64,000 nt of DNA from Tessaracoccus aquimaris. GTDB taxonomy: Bacteria; Actinomycetota; Actinomycetes; Propionibacteriales; Propionibacteriaceae. Location of the stretch: the NCBI RefSeq assembly GCF_001997345.1, contig NZ_CP019606.1, forward strand, positions 3,100,001-3,164,000. Reading direction: 5' to 3'. This document shows positions 51,353-60,965 of the stretch, in pieces. The position numbers and the translations under genes are program-made. The notes under the pieces were generated by a model, which saw nothing but the letters and a program-made list of their open reading frames with translations, had not been told where the DNA came from and searched no databases. Positions within the stretch are counted from its first letter, which is position 1. Every line of letters starts with the position of its first letter.

Positions 51353-53083
51353 TCAGTGGACCTCGCCTGCCACGATGTCGGGGGCCTCCATGCGCACCGC
51401 GGATGCGGCGGCGTCGTTGGCCTCCTGCTGGGCCGCCAGTTCCGCGGCGATCCGCTCGCGGTAGTTGGCCTTCTCCTTGTCGGTGGTCTCCTTGTCCCAG
51501 CCGAGCGCGGCCGCCGCGATGTCGGCGATCTCGTCGACCTCGGAGCCGCCCCGGTCGGGGGCCTCGGAGTTGAGGCGCACGCGGGCGATGAAGATGTCCT
51601 CCAGGTGGAGGGCGCCCTCGACGGTGCACGCGCGGTGGACCTCGGCGCGGATGAATTGCGGGGCGGTCGCGAGCGGACGCGCGAGCGTCGGGTCCTCGTC
51701 GATCGCGGCGAGCAGTTCGGGAAGCTCGGAGCCGTAGCGGCGCACGAGGTGGTGCATCCGGTCGGCGTCGAAGCCGTACTTCTTGCCCCAGCGCTCGGCC
51801 TGGTTGACCGAGGCCTCGAAGCCGTCGGCGCCGAGCAGCGGCAGGTCGAACGTGACCGACGGGCGGGCCTTGGCCTCTGCGGCACCCAGCGCGAAGTCGA
51901 CGGCGTCCTCGGCCATCACGCGGTAGGTGGTGAGCTTGCCGCCCGCGATGGCGACCATGCCGGGGATGACCTCGGTGACGGTGTGCTCGCGGGAGACCTT
52001 CGTCGACTTCGACTCGTCGAGCACCTTCGGCTGGAGCAGCGGACGGAGACCCGCGTAGGTGCCGATGATGTCGTCGCGGGTCAGCGGGGTGTCGAGCACC
52101 TCGTTGGCGTGCGCGAGCACGTAGTCGATGTCGGCCGACGTCGGGACGGGGTGCTCCAGCTGCTCGTGCCACGCGGTGTCGGTGGTGCCGATCACCCAGT
52201 AGTGCTGCCACGGGATGATGAAGAGCACGGACTTCTCGGTGCGCAGGAACAGACCGGTCTGGGCCTTGAGGCGCTCGCGCGGGATGACGATGTGGATGCC
52301 CTTGGACGCCAGCACCTTGAGGCCGCCGCTGCCGCCCGCCATGTCCTGGGTCTGCTCGGTCCACACGCCGGTGGCGTTGATGATCCGCTTGGCCTTGATG
52401 GTGAGCTTCTCGCCGGTCTCGAGGTCCTCGGCCTCGACGCCGCTCGCGTGTCCGCGGGCGTCCTTGAGGATGCCGGTGACCTTCACGCGGCTGGCGGCCT
52501 GGGCGCCGTACTTGAGCGCGGTGCGCACCAGGGTGATGACGAGGCGGGCATCGTCGACGCGGGCGTCGTAGAACTCGATGGCGCCGCAGAGCGCGGAGGG
52601 CTTGATCTCGGGGAAGCGGCGCAGCGCGCCCTTCTTGGAGAGGTGGTGCTGGATCGGGACGGTCTTCTTGCCGCCCGCACCGATCACGGCGAGCGCGTCG
52701 TACATGCCGACGCCGACGGCCGAGTAGGCGCGCTCGATGACGGGGGTCTTCAGCGGCCACAGGAACGGCTGCGCCTCCACCAGGTGGGGTGCGATCACGG
52801 TCAGGAGGCGGCCGCGCTCCTTGAGCGCCTCAGCCACCAGCTTGAAGTCGAGGTTGTAGAGGTAGCGCAGTCCGCCATGGACAAGGCGCGAGGATCGCGA
52901 CGACGTGCCGGAAGCCCAGTCCTGGGCCTCGATGATCGCCGTGCTCAGCCCACGCGAGGCCGCGTCGAGTGCGATGCCCGCACCCGTGACGCCACCTCCG
53001 ATCACCAGCACATCGAAGGTTTCCTCTGTCATGGCCCGCAGCGAGTCTGTGCGCTGTTGCGGTGTCAGGACGGTCGTCGTCAT
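51353..53083 (-). CDS. glpD: Aerobic glycerol-3-phosphate dehydrogenase
   Basis: A 576-residue FAD enzyme that oxidises glycerol-3-phosphate to dihydroxyacetone phosphate and feeds the respiratory chain. The FAD-binding motif is FDVLVIGGGVTGAGIALDAA, followed by SSRSSRLVHGGLRYL. GTYAGLRPLL and VAIAGGKLTTYRVMAEDAVD are the family's later FAD contacts, and the C-terminal helical domain is complete. The start at 53083 has an AAAGGAG site. It diverges from the isochorismatase-like gene. Palindromic sites in the shared promoter suggest control by the SorC-type regulator nearby. It could use the product of the secreted glycerophosphodiesterase. Confidence 0.95.
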   Translation of the reverse strand: MTTTVLTPQQRTDSLRAMTEETFDVLVIGGGVTGAGIALDAASRGLSTAIIEAQDWASGTSSRSSRLVHGGLRYLYNLDFKLVAEALKERGRLLTVIAPHLVEAQPFLWPLKTPVIERAYSAVGVGMYDALAVIGAGGKKTVPIQHHLSKKGALRRFPEIKPSALCGAIEFYDARVDDARLVITLVRTALKYGAQAASRVKVTGILKDARGHASGVEAEDLETGEKLTIKAKRIINATGVWTEQTQDMAGGSGGLKVLASKGIHIVIPRERLKAQTGLFLRTEKSVLFIIPWQHYWVIGTTDTAWHEQLEHPVPTSADIDYVLAHANEVLDTPLTRDDIIGTYAGLRPLLQPKVLDESKSTKVSREHTVTEVIPGMVAIAGGKLTTYRVMAEDAVDFALGAAEAKARPSVTFDLPLLGADGFEASVNQAERWGKKYGFDADRMHHLVRRYGSELPELLAAIDEDPTLARPLATAPQFIRAEVHRACTVEGALHLEDIFIARVRLNSEAPDRGGSEVDEIADIAAAALGWDKETTDKEKANYRERIAAELAAQQEANDAAASAVRMEAPDIVAGEVH

Positions 53084-53119
53084 GAATGCTCCTTTGCTCG
53101 TACGCCAACATTCCCCCCT

Positions 53120-53157
53120 CTGCACGTTCTGCGCAACCCGTCTGCACGTTCGTGCAG
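53120..53157. promoter_or_regulatory. Paired palindromic operators between glpD and the hydrolase gene
   Basis: CTGCACGTTCGTGCAG (53142-53157) has perfect 7-bp arms. A related copy, CTGCACGTTCTGCGCA, starts at 53120. Both carry CTGCACGTTC 22 bp apart in the divergent promoter region, as expected for a SorC/DeoR-type regulator binding twice. Confidence 0.65.
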
Positions 53158-53268
53158 GGGTCAGTTGGGCGGGTCGTATGGGGGTGCACGGCAACGTCGC
53201 GATCCCGCTCCCAAGTGCGGTGCCCCGCGCCTAGAGTTGGCATCGGTCCACCAGTGCAAAGGAGCACC

Positions 53269-53904
53269 ATGAAGCCCGAATCAACCGCCCTTGTCCTGAT
53301 CGAGTTCCAGAACGATTTCACCACGCCCGGAGGCACGCTGCACGACGCCGTCAAGCAGGTGATGGACGAGACGGGAACCGTTCCGCACGCCGTCCAGGCC
53401 GCCGACGCCATGCGTGAGGCCGGCGGCGCCGTCCTGCACGTCCCGATCTCGTTCGCGCCCGGCTACGGCGAGATCACCAGGAACCCCTACGGCATCCTCG
53501 CGGGCGTCGTCGACTCCACCTCGTTCGTGCGCGGCGAGTGGGGGGCCGAGATCTGCGAGGACCTGACCCCGAAGGACGGCGACATCACCATCGAGGGCAA
53601 GCGCGGCCTCGACGCGTTCGGCTCGACCAACCTCGACTTCGTGCTGCGCTCCAAGGGCATCGACACCGTCGTGCTCGCCGGATTCCTGACCAACTGCTGC
53701 GTCGAATCCACCATGCGGAGCGCCTACGAGAAGGGCTTCGAGGTCATCACGCTGACCGACGCCGTGGGCGCCACGTCGCCCGAGGAACACGCCAACGCGA
53801 TCGCCTACGACTACCCCATGTTCTCCAAGCCGATGACGACCGAGGCGTTCGTCGAGGCGCTCACGGCCGAGAAGGAGTTGGCCGATTCGTCGCGTGGCTA
53901 CTAG
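53269..53904 (+). CDS. Isochorismatase-family cysteine hydrolase
   Basis: A 211-residue hydrolase with the family's catalytic triad: Asp in LIEFQNDFTTPGG, Lys in IEGKRGLDAF and Cys in LAGFLTNCCVESTMRSAYEKG. Such enzymes cleave amides or isochorismate-like ethers; the substrate cannot be told here. The start at 53269 follows a GCAAAGGAGC site almost identical to that of glpD, and the two genes share a promoter region. It is followed by a hairpin and the SorC regulator. Confidence 0.88.
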   Translation: MKPESTALVLIEFQNDFTTPGGTLHDAVKQVMDETGTVPHAVQAADAMREAGGAVLHVPISFAPGYGEITRNPYGILAGVVDSTSFVRGEWGAEICEDLTPKDGDITIEGKRGLDAFGSTNLDFVLRSKGIDTVVLAGFLTNCCVESTMRSAYEKGFEVITLTDAVGATSPEEHANAIAYDYPMFSKPMTTEAFVEALTAEKELADSSRGY

Positions 53905-53920
53905 GTATTCCCACAAACGC

Positions 53921-53950
53921 GAGGGGCCCGGCTCGGCCGGGCCCTCCCCC
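53921..53950. terminator. Hairpin after the isochorismatase-like gene
   Basis: GAGGGGCCCGGC, TCG, GCCGGGCCCTCCCCC forms a strong GC stem-loop between the hydrolase and the SorC gene. Confidence 0.65.
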
Positions 53951-53978
53951 CTATGATGGCCGGTCAGAGGGGAGGACC

Positions 53979-54953
53979 ATGGCAGACAAGAGCAGCGAGT
54001 CATTGCTGACGGTCGCGCGCATGTACTACGTGCAGGGCGAGACGATGGACGCGATCGCCCACCAACTCAACGTTTCCCGCTCGACGGTGTCCCGACTGCT
54101 CAAGGAGGCCCGCGACCGCGGCCTGGTGCGCGTCACCATCGTCGACCCCGAGCGACCGCTCGGCCGGATGGCCGACCTCTTCCAGAAGTACTTCAACGTC
54201 CAGGCCCACATCGTCCAGGTGCGACCCGGCGCAAGCAGCGTTTTCCGCCTCGACCAGGTCTCCCGCACCGCCGCCGACCTGCTCGCCGCCACCGTGCGCG
54301 ACGGCGACATCCTCGGCGTCGCCTGGGGCACCACGACCTCGGCGATCGCGGCCCACCTGCGTCCCCGCGACCTGCACGGCGTGACCGTGATAGGCTTCAA
54401 CGGCGGCGCCAACCACCAGACGACCGGGCTGCCCTACGTCGGGAGCATCCTGCACCGCTTCGCTGAGGCCTTCAACGGCCAGGAGCAGTTGCTGGCGCTG
54501 CCCGCCTTCTTTGACGAGCCGGCCACCCGTGACGCGATGTGGCGGGAGCAGAGCACCCAGCACATCCTCAGCGTGCGGGCCAACTGCCGGATCGCGCTGT
54601 TCGGCGTCGGCGGCCTCAACTCCGAACTGCAGTCCCACGTCTACGCGTCGAACTATCTGAGCGAGTCCGACCTGCGCGATCTGCGCGACCTGGGCGTGGT
54701 CGGCGATGTGTGCACCGTGATGCTGCGCGAGGACGGCTCCTACCGCGACATCCCGCTCAACGGCCGCGCCACCGGCATGACGCCCAAGGAACTGCAGCGG
54801 GTGCCCCGCCGGATCTGCGTCGTCACGGGCCTCTCCAAGACGGCCCCGATCCTGGGCGCGCTGCGCGCCGGGGTCGCGACGGATCTGGTGATCGACCAGG
54901 AGACCGCGCGCACAGTTCTGACCAGGATGAAGCCCGGAATCCGACTGAATTGA
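53979..54953 (+). CDS. SorC-family transcriptional regulator
   Basis: A 324-residue regulator. The N-terminal helix-turn-helix (ARMYYVQGETMDAIAHQLNV, SRSTVSRLLKEAR) is followed by a sugar-phosphate-binding domain (GDILGVAWGTTTSAIAAHL; LFGVGGLNSELQS; GDVCTVMLREDGSYRDIPLN; GLSKTAPILGALRAG). SorC/DeoR-type proteins respond to phosphorylated sugars or polyols; glycerol-3-phosphate or dihydroxyacetone phosphate are plausible given glpD. The start at 53979 has a GGGGAGG site. Confidence 0.9.
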   Translation: MADKSSESLLTVARMYYVQGETMDAIAHQLNVSRSTVSRLLKEARDRGLVRVTIVDPERPLGRMADLFQKYFNVQAHIVQVRPGASSVFRLDQVSRTAADLLAATVRDGDILGVAWGTTTSAIAAHLRPRDLHGVTVIGFNGGANHQTTGLPYVGSILHRFAEAFNGQEQLLALPAFFDEPATRDAMWREQSTQHILSVRANCRIALFGVGGLNSELQSHVYASNYLSESDLRDLRDLGVVGDVCTVMLREDGSYRDIPLNGRATGMTPKELQRVPRRICVVTGLSKTAPILGALRAGVATDLVIDQETARTVLTRMKPGIRLN

Positions 54954-55040
54954 CCCTCGCCGGGGGAGTCACGACACGGCGTTTATGTGTAGTGACCAGT
55001 CGCAATGCTGTTTCGGCGTGGCTGCCGTAGGCTGACGCCC

Positions 55041-55985
55041 ATGTCCGAAACGCTCCTGACCGATGTGACCGACGGCATCGCCCGCATCACCTTGAATCGG
55101 CCCCAGGCGATCAACGCCCTTGACGACTCCATGATGAACGCCATGTACGAGGCCCTCACGGCCTGGATCAAGGACGACAACGTCACGGCCGTCGAGATCA
55201 CCGCCAACGGCGAGCGCGGCTTCTGCGCAGGCGCCGACGTGCGGGCCCTCGCGTCCGTCGTCGAGGCGGGCGGCCCCTGGCTGCACTTCCTCGAGACCGA
55301 GTACGCGCTCGACATGATGGTGGCCAACTACCCCAAGCCCGTCAGCTCGCACATGCGTGGCATCACGATGGGCGGCGGCGTCGGCCTCGGCGGTCACGCC
55401 GACCGGCGCATCGTCTACGCCGACACGGTGATGGCGATGCCCGAGACCAAGATCGGCTTCTTCCCCGACGTCGGCGTGATGTACCAACTCTCCCGCGCTG
55501 GCGCGATCGGACGCCACATCGCGCTCACGTCTGCCACCTTCACCGGCGGCGACGCGCTGCTGCTGAACCTCGCCGACGAGTCGGCCGACGGTCCGCTGCC
55601 CGCTCCCCTCTTCGAGGACCCGAGCGCCTGGATCGAGGAGTGCTACGCCTCCGACGACCCCGTCGAGATCGCACAGGCCCTCGAGTCGCACCCAGAGGAG
55701 GCGGCCCGCCAGGCGGGTCGCGACCTGCGCGCCCGCTCCCCGTTCGCCGTGTTCGTCACGCTGCGCGCGCTGATCAACGCGCAGAAGATGGAGCTCAGCG
55801 AGGTCCTCAACCAGGACCTGCGGCTCGCCGAGTCCGTGATCCCGATGGGCGACTTCGTCGAGGGCGTCCGCGCGCTGCTCGTCGACAAGGACAACGACCC
55901 GAAGTGGCGCTACGCCACCCTCGAGGACGTGCCCGTCGACGAGGTCGACAAGGTCTTCTCCTACCGATCCAACTGGCAGCGCTGA
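55041..55985 (+). CDS. Enoyl-CoA hydratase / 3-hydroxyisobutyryl-CoA hydrolase-like
   Basis: A 314-residue crotonase-fold enzyme. The CoA-binding start is [20 protein letters not shown], with the oxyanion-hole region [11 protein letters not shown] and [28 protein letters not shown] carries the glutamate used by 3-hydroxyisobutyryl-CoA hydrolases. It is somewhat shorter than typical members of that group. The start at 55041 ([10 protein letters not shown]) is preferred over the track's earlier ATG at 55005, which lies in the promoter region. Likely part of valine or fatty-acid catabolism. Confidence 0.85.
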   Translation: MSETLLTDVTDGIARITLNRPQAINALDDSMMNAMYEALTAWIKDDNVTAVEITANGERGFCAGADVRALASVVEAGGPWLHFLETEYALDMMVANYPKPVSSHMRGITMGGGVGLGGHADRRIVYADTVMAMPETKIGFFPDVGVMYQLSRAGAIGRHIALTSATFTGGDALLLNLADESADGPLPAPLFEDPSAWIEECYASDDPVEIAQALESHPEEAARQAGRDLRARSPFAVFVTLRALINAQKMELSEVLNQDLRLAESVIPMGDFVEGVRALLVDKDNDPKWRYATLEDVPVDEVDKVFSYRSNWQR

Positions 55986-56061
55986 GCCCTCCCGGTTGGG
56001 CGGCCCGTACCCAGCGCCTAGAATCGGGTACCGCTCACCCTTGACCCTTAGGAGCCGCCAC

Positions 56062-57006
56062 ATGTCCGCAGCCGATCAGATCCACGACGTCATCATCATC
56101 GGATCTGGCCCCGCCGGATACACGGCCGCCATCTACGCCGCCCGCGCGAGCCTGAAGCCCCTCGTCTTCGAGGGTGCGCTCGAGTCCGGCGGCGCGCTGA
56201 TGAACACCACGGAGGTCGAGAACTACCCCGGCTTCCCCGAGGGCATCGACGGTCCCGACCTGATGACGAACATGCGGGCCCAGGCCGAGCGCTTCGGCGC
56301 GATCCTTGTCTCCGACGACGTGACCGCCGTCCAGCTCGACGGCGACATCAAGACGGTGCGCGACTCCGACGACGTGGAGTACCGCGCCAAGTCCGTGATC
56401 CTGGCGATGGGCTCCGGCTACCGCAGGCTCGGCCTTGCCGATGAGGACCGCCTCTCGGGCCGGGGCGTGTCGTGGTGCGCGACCTGCGACGGCGCGTTCT
56501 TCCGCGACAAGCCCATCGCGGTGATCGGCGGCGGCGACTCCGCCATGGAGGAGGCGACGTTCCTGTCGCGCTTCGGCACCAAGGTCGTCGTCGTGCACCG
56601 CCGCGACGAGCTCCGCGCCTCCAAGATCATGGCCGACCGCGCCATGAAGGACCCCAAGATCGAGTTCGCCTGGAACTCCGCCGTCGAGTCCATCAACGGC
56701 GAGAACTCGGTGCAGTCGATCACCCTGCGTGACACCGTCGACGGCACGCTGCGCGACGTCGAGGTCAACGGGGTGTTCATCGCCATCGGCCACGACCCGC
56801 GCTCCGAGCTGGTCAAGGGCCAGATCGACTTGGACGATGAGGGCTACGTCCTCGTCAACGGCCGCAGCACGGCCACCAACCAGGCCGGCGTCTTCGCATG
56901 CGGCGACCTCGTCGACCACACCTACCGGCAGGCCGTCACCGCCGCGGGAACCGGCTGCTCCGCCGCCCTCGACGCGGAGCGCTACCTGCAGGACATCGCG
57001 GACTGA
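56062..57006 (+). CDS. trxB: Thioredoxin reductase
   Basis: A 314-residue flavoenzyme. FAD motif [20 protein letters not shown], redox-active CATC in [19 protein letters not shown] motif [16 protein letters not shown] and the C-terminal [19 protein letters not shown] are all present. It keeps thioredoxin reduced using NADPH. trxA follows 45 bp downstream. The start at 56062 ([10 protein letters not shown]) has an AGGAGCC site. Confidence 0.97.
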   Translation: MSAADQIHDVIIIGSGPAGYTAAIYAARASLKPLVFEGALESGGALMNTTEVENYPGFPEGIDGPDLMTNMRAQAERFGAILVSDDVTAVQLDGDIKTVRDSDDVEYRAKSVILAMGSGYRRLGLADEDRLSGRGVSWCATCDGAFFRDKPIAVIGGGDSAMEEATFLSRFGTKVVVVHRRDELRASKIMADRAMKDPKIEFAWNSAVESINGENSVQSITLRDTVDGTLRDVEVNGVFIAIGHDPRSELVKGQIDLDDEGYVLVNGRSTATNQAGVFACGDLVDHTYRQAVTAAGTGCSAALDAERYLQDIAD

Positions 57007-57051
57007 CGTCCGAAGACTAGAATCAACTCTTCAGCAAACAAGGAGACAACA

Positions 57052-57368
57052 GTGGCAGTGACAGACGTGACCGAGTCGTCGTTCGCAGACGAGGTGCTGA
57101 TGGCAGATGGCCTCGTGGTCGTGGACTACTGGGCCGACTGGTGCTCGCCGTGCAAGCAGCTCTCGCCCATCATCGACGAACTGTCCTCCGAATACGGCGA
57201 CGTGAAGTTCGTGAAGGTGGACACCAACTCCAACCCGAACCTGGCTGCGGAGCAGGGCATCTTGTCGCTGCCGACGCTGCAGTTCTTCCAGGGTGGCCGC
57301 GTCGCGAAGTCCCTCTCGGGGGCAAGACGAAGAACGCCCTGAAGAAGGCCATCGACGAGCTTCGCTGA
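57052..57368 (+). CDS. trxA: Thioredoxin (apparent frameshift near the C-terminus)
   Basis: The first frame encodes VVVDYWADWCSPCKQLSPII with the WC-x-P-C-type active site (WCSPC; the family norm is WCGPC), then LPTLQFFQGGRVAKSLSG with the conserved cis-proline. At the G run 57318-57322 the frame is lost; adding one G gives SLSGGKTKNALKKAIDELR and a stop at 57368, for 105 residues. Since trxA is highly conserved and its reductase is intact next door, a sequencing error is much more likely than a real mutation. Start GTG at 57052 with an AAGGAGA site. Confidence 0.92.
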
Positions 57369-57991
57369 TGACCGAGCGGCCCGACGACGAGGCGACCCCG
57401 CAGGACACGGACTCCGATTGGAAGGCCGTGGAAGCCTCGGGCGCCGGGCCGCACCCTCCGCTCCCCCGACGGGTCGTCTACGGCGGCCTCGGCCTGCTGG
57501 CGCTGCTGATCATCGGCGCCGTCATCGCTGGCATCGGGCTCGGCGGCGGATTTTCGGGGCCGACGCCGCAACCGAGCGTCTCCCCGACCCCGCAGCTCAC
57601 CATGGAACCCCCCGTGCAGCTCGGCAACTACGTGCGCGGTGAGCTGAAGAAGGCCGAGGACGGCCGCCTCACCCGCGCCGACTACACCGACGGGACGGCC
57701 TCGATCGTCCTGCTGATGCACTGGCCGCAGGACGACGTGTCGACGTTCATGACCGATGCCGGCTTCGTCTCGACCTCCGCGCCGGTCGCGACGGTCGGCC
57801 CCAGCATGACGACCTCCCCGGAGCCGGTCACGACCCTGTGCGGCACGTCGACCGACTTCTCGGCGCAGGAGACGCTCGGCTGCGGCGGCATCGTCAAGAA
57901 CACCGGCCTCATGGTCGTTGCGCTCTCCTCGCAGGACGAGGAGGAGATCCGCGGGCTGCTCGGTGACTTTGAGCAGGCCGTCGCGGGCTGA
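57368..57991 (+). CDS. Membrane-anchored hypothetical protein
   Basis: A 207-residue protein: acidic N-terminus (TERPDDEATPQDTDSDW), one membrane helix (VVYGGLGLLALLIIGAVIAGIGL), a proline/threonine linker (PTPQPSVSPTPQLTM) and an extracellular domain with two cysteines (TLCGTSTD; LGCGGIV). The start overlaps the corrected trxA stop (TGATG). Position next to the thioredoxin genes hints at a redox link, but no motif supports this. Confidence 0.65.
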   Translation: MTERPDDEATPQDTDSDWKAVEASGAGPHPPLPRRVVYGGLGLLALLIIGAVIAGIGLGGGFSGPTPQPSVSPTPQLTMEPPVQLGNYVRGELKKAEDGRLTRADYTDGTASIVLLMHWPQDDVSTFMTDAGFVSTSAPVATVGPSMTTSPEPVTTLCGTSTDFSAQETLGCGGIVKNTGLMVVALSSQDEEEIRGLLGDFEQAVAG

Positions 57992-58007
57992 GCCCACCAA
58001 CTAAGGT

Positions 58008-59318
58008 ATGGACGTGACCGACCAGGAACGACACGACACCCGACTCGACCGGTTTGTCGACAGCTACGCAGAGCGCACCAACGGCATGCGGGTCTCCGCG
58101 GTCCGCGCACTGTTCGCCGTCGCCAACCGCCCCGAGATCGTGTCGCTGGCCGGCGGGATGCCCAACATCAAGGACCTTCCCCTCGACAGCATCGCCGCGT
58201 CGATGGCCGAGATGGTCGCAACCAACGGCACCCAGGTGATGCAGTACGGCTCCGGCCAGGGCGAGTTGCCCATCCGTGAGCAGATCGTCGAGGTGATGTC
58301 CCTGGAGGGGATCACCGCGCACCCTGACGACATCGTCATCACCGCAGGCTCCCAGCAGGGCCTCGACCTCGTCACCCGCATCTTCTGCGACCCGGGCGAC
58401 GTGGTGCTCGCCGAGTCGCCGTCGTACGTCGGCGCCCTCGGGACCTTCCTCAGCTACCAGACCGAGGTCGTCCACATCGCCTCCGACGCGGACGGGATCG
58501 ACCCGGCCGCGCTCCGGGAGACCGCCGCGCGGCTCAGAGCAGAGGGCAAGCGGATCAAGTTCCTCTACACGATCCCCAACTACAACAACCCCTCCGGCGT
58601 CACGCAACCGCTCGAGCGTCGCCGCGAGGTGCTGCAGGTCTGCGAGTCGGAGGGCATCCTCGTCGTCGAGGACAACCCCTACGGCCTGCTCTCCCTCGAC
58701 GCGGACCCCATCCCAGCGATGCGCTCCTTCGACGACAACGTCATCTACCTCGGCTCCTTCTCCAAGACGTTCGCGCCCGGCTTCCGGGTCGGCTGGGTGC
58801 TCGCTCCGCACGCGGTGCGAGAGAAGTTGGTGCTCGCGCAGGAGTCGGCGACGCTGTGCCCTCCAGTGTTCAGCCAGTTCGCGATCTCCAACTACCTGTC
58901 GACGCAGGACTGGAAGGGCCAGATCCGCGTCTTCAAGGACATGTACCGCGAGCGCCGCGACACCATGCTCGCCGCGCTCGAGGAGTACATGCCGGAGGGT
59001 TCGACCTGGACGCACCCGGCGGGCGGCTTCTTCGTCTGGGTCACGCTGCCTGAGGGCGTCGACTCGCAGGCGATGCTGCCACGTGGCGTCGACGCGCGCG
59101 TCGCGTTCGTGCCTGGCCCCGCCTTCTACGCCGACGGCGGTGGCGCGCGCAACGTGCGGCTGTCGTACTGTTTCCCCACATCGGACCGCATCCAGCTCGG
59201 TGTGCAGCGCTTCGCGGGCGTGATCCGCAACGAGCTCGAGGTGATGAGCACGTTCGGCGTCCGCGTGTCCCCCACGAAGTCGCGGCGCGCACCAGGCCCC
59301 GGCCCCGACCTGAGCTGA
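58008..59318 (+). CDS. PLP-dependent aminotransferase (class I/II)
   Basis: A 436-residue fold-type I aminotransferase similar to 2-aminoadipate/LysN-type enzymes. Seen: VSLAGGMPNIKDLPLDSI, the PLP-phosphate region TAGSQQGLDLVTRIF, TIPNYNNPSGVTQPLERR, EDNPYGLLSLD, the catalytic lysine in YLGSFSKTFAPGFRVGWV and the arginine in RNVRLSYCF. The amino donor is not fixed by sequence. It lies between the membrane-anchored protein and the ddl-like gene, all on the plus strand. Confidence 0.9.
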   Translation: MDVTDQERHDTRLDRFVDSYAERTNGMRVSAVRALFAVANRPEIVSLAGGMPNIKDLPLDSIAASMAEMVATNGTQVMQYGSGQGELPIREQIVEVMSLEGITAHPDDIVITAGSQQGLDLVTRIFCDPGDVVLAESPSYVGALGTFLSYQTEVVHIASDADGIDPAALRETAARLRAEGKRIKFLYTIPNYNNPSGVTQPLERRREVLQVCESEGILVVEDNPYGLLSLDADPIPAMRSFDDNVIYLGSFSKTFAPGFRVGWVLAPHAVREKLVLAQESATLCPPVFSQFAISNYLSTQDWKGQIRVFKDMYRERRDTMLAALEEYMPEGSTWTHPAGGFFVWVTLPEGVDSQAMLPRGVDARVAFVPGPAFYADGGGARNVRLSYCFPTSDRIQLGVQRFAGVIRNELEVMSTFGVRVSPTKSRRAPGPGPDLS

Positions 59319-59343
59319 CCCCACCGAGGAGAGTGCACGCCAC

Positions 59344-60273
59344 ATGACCGTCATCGTGATCGCCGGAGGCCTCAGCCACGAGCGCGACGTCTCGCTCAGG
59401 TCCGGACGCAGGGTCGCCCAGGCCCTCCGCGAGGTGGGCTGCGACGTCGTCGAGGCCGACGTGAACGCCGACCTCGTACAGCTGCTGCGCGACACCACCG
59501 ACCCCGTTGTCGTCCCGCTGCTGCACGGCGGCCTCGGAGAGGACGGCGCGTTCCGCGAAGTGCTCGGCGTCCTCGGGGTCCCCTTCGTTGGTGCCGACGG
59601 CGCCGCCTCGCGCCTGACCTTCGACAAGTCGGTCGCCACGTCGGTGGTGCGCGCGGCCGGCCTTGCGACTCCTCGGCAGGTCGCGCTGCCGCACGACATC
59701 TTCCGCGAACTCGGCGCACCTGCCCTGATGGACAGCATCGGCGCACAACTCGGCTACCCGCTGATGGTCAAGCCCTCGCGCGGCGGCTCCGCCCTCGGCG
59801 TCACGAAGGTGAACTCTGCCGCCGAACTTCCGAGCGCGCTGGTGGCCGCCTATGCCTATGGCCCGGTCGCGGTCATCGAGTCCTACCTTGAGGGCCTCGA
59901 GATCGCCGTCACGGTGATCGACGAGGGCGACGGTCCGGTCGCGCTGCCCGCCGTCGAGATTCTGCCGGAGTCCGGCGTCTACGACTACGAGTCCCGCTAC
60001 ACCGCGGGCACCACCCGCTTCCTGACCCCCGCCGAACTGCCAGACGACGTGCTCGACGCCGCCAGCCGACTCGCGGTCGCTGCCCATGTGGCCCTCGGGC
60101 TGCGCCACATCTCCCGGATCGACATGATCGTCGTCGACGGGGTCCCCGTGTTCTTCGAGGGCAACGTCGCTCCGGGCATGACCGAGACCTCGCTCGCCCC
60201 GCTCGCTATGGAGGCCGCAGGCCGCGGCGTCGGTGAGGTCGTCGCGGCGCTCGTCGCCGTCGCCGGGCGCTGA
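59344..60273 (+). CDS. D-alanine--D-alanine ligase-like ATP-grasp enzyme
   Basis: A 309-residue ATP-grasp ligase. The N-terminus has VIAGGLSHERDVSLRSGRRV and VVVPLLHGGLGEDGAFREVL, matching Ddl. Central ATP contacts are GYPLMVKPSRGGSALGV and VIESYLEGLEIAVTV; the metal site is in HISRIDMIVVDGVPVFFEGN. It probably makes D-Ala-D-Ala for peptidoglycan or a related dipeptide. It is a little shorter than typical Ddl, so a paralogous role is possible. The start at 59344 has an AGGAGAG site. Confidence 0.8.
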   Translation: MTVIVIAGGLSHERDVSLRSGRRVAQALREVGCDVVEADVNADLVQLLRDTTDPVVVPLLHGGLGEDGAFREVLGVLGVPFVGADGAASRLTFDKSVATSVVRAAGLATPRQVALPHDIFRELGAPALMDSIGAQLGYPLMVKPSRGGSALGVTKVNSAAELPSALVAAYAYGPVAVIESYLEGLEIAVTVIDEGDGPVALPAVEILPESGVYDYESRYTAGTTRFLTPAELPDDVLDAASRLAVAAHVALGLRHISRIDMIVVDGVPVFFEGNVAPGMTETSLAPLAMEAAGRGVGEVVAALVAVAGR

Positions 60274-60274
60274 G

Positions 60275-60961
60275 ATGACCGTCGTCACCAAGCAGGCCCT
60301 CGCCGTGACGGCGGGGCTGGTGGTCGCCGTCGTGATGGTGATGCTCGGGCTCTGGCAGATGAGTTCCTACGAGGAGTCGACGCGCGACGTATCTGCGGAG
60401 CGGGCCGCGGAGCCCGCGGTGGCGCTTGCGGACAACGTCGCTGCCGACGGTGTCATCACCGACATCTACGGGCACCGGGTCACGGCGTCCGGAAAGTACC
60501 TGCCCCAGAACCAGGCGCTGATCGGCACCGGCGACCCGCTCCGCGTCGCCACGGTCTTCCGGATGGACGACGGCCGGAACGTCACCGTGGTGCGCGGCGC
60601 GGTGTCGCCCGGGTCCGAGGTGCCGCTGGCGCCGGAGGGTGAGCAGTCCATCGAGGGCGTCTTCCTCGCGCCGGACAAGCCCTACACCGGCGGACAGACG
60701 GATGCCGAGCACCCGACCCTGCGGATCCAGGAACTGGCACAGGACTGGCCCGCACCGCTGATCGCCGGGTACATCACGCTCCCGGAGGATGCCTCCGCGG
60801 CTCAGGGACTGACCAAGGCGTCCCTCGAACTACCGGAGGCCGAGGGCTCCCCCACCCATCGCGGTTACGCTCTGCAGTGGTGGGTGTTCGCGGCCGGTGC
60901 CATCGCGTTCGGCGTCTACGCCGCCCGTGGCTTCGCCAGGGAGGCGCAGAAGGTCTCCTGA
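60275..60961 (+). CDS. SURF1-family membrane protein
   Basis: A 228-residue protein with one membrane helix at each end (ALAVTAGLVVAVVMVMLGLW and LQWWVFAAGAIAFGVYAARG), a large extracytoplasmic loop and the Surf1 end pattern HRGYALQWWVFA. Surf1 proteins help assemble cytochrome c oxidase. GLWQMSSYEES at the first helix also fits. The start at 60275 lies 1 bp after the ddl-like stop. Confidence 0.85.
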   Translation: MTVVTKQALAVTAGLVVAVVMVMLGLWQMSSYEESTRDVSAERAAEPAVALADNVAADGVITDIYGHRVTASGKYLPQNQALIGTGDPLRVATVFRMDDGRNVTVVRGAVSPGSEVPLAPEGEQSIEGVFLAPDKPYTGGQTDAEHPTLRIQELAQDWPAPLIAGYITLPEDASAAQGLTKASLELPEAEGSPTHRGYALQWWVFAAGAIAFGVYAARGFAREAQKVS

Positions 60962-60965
60962 GACC

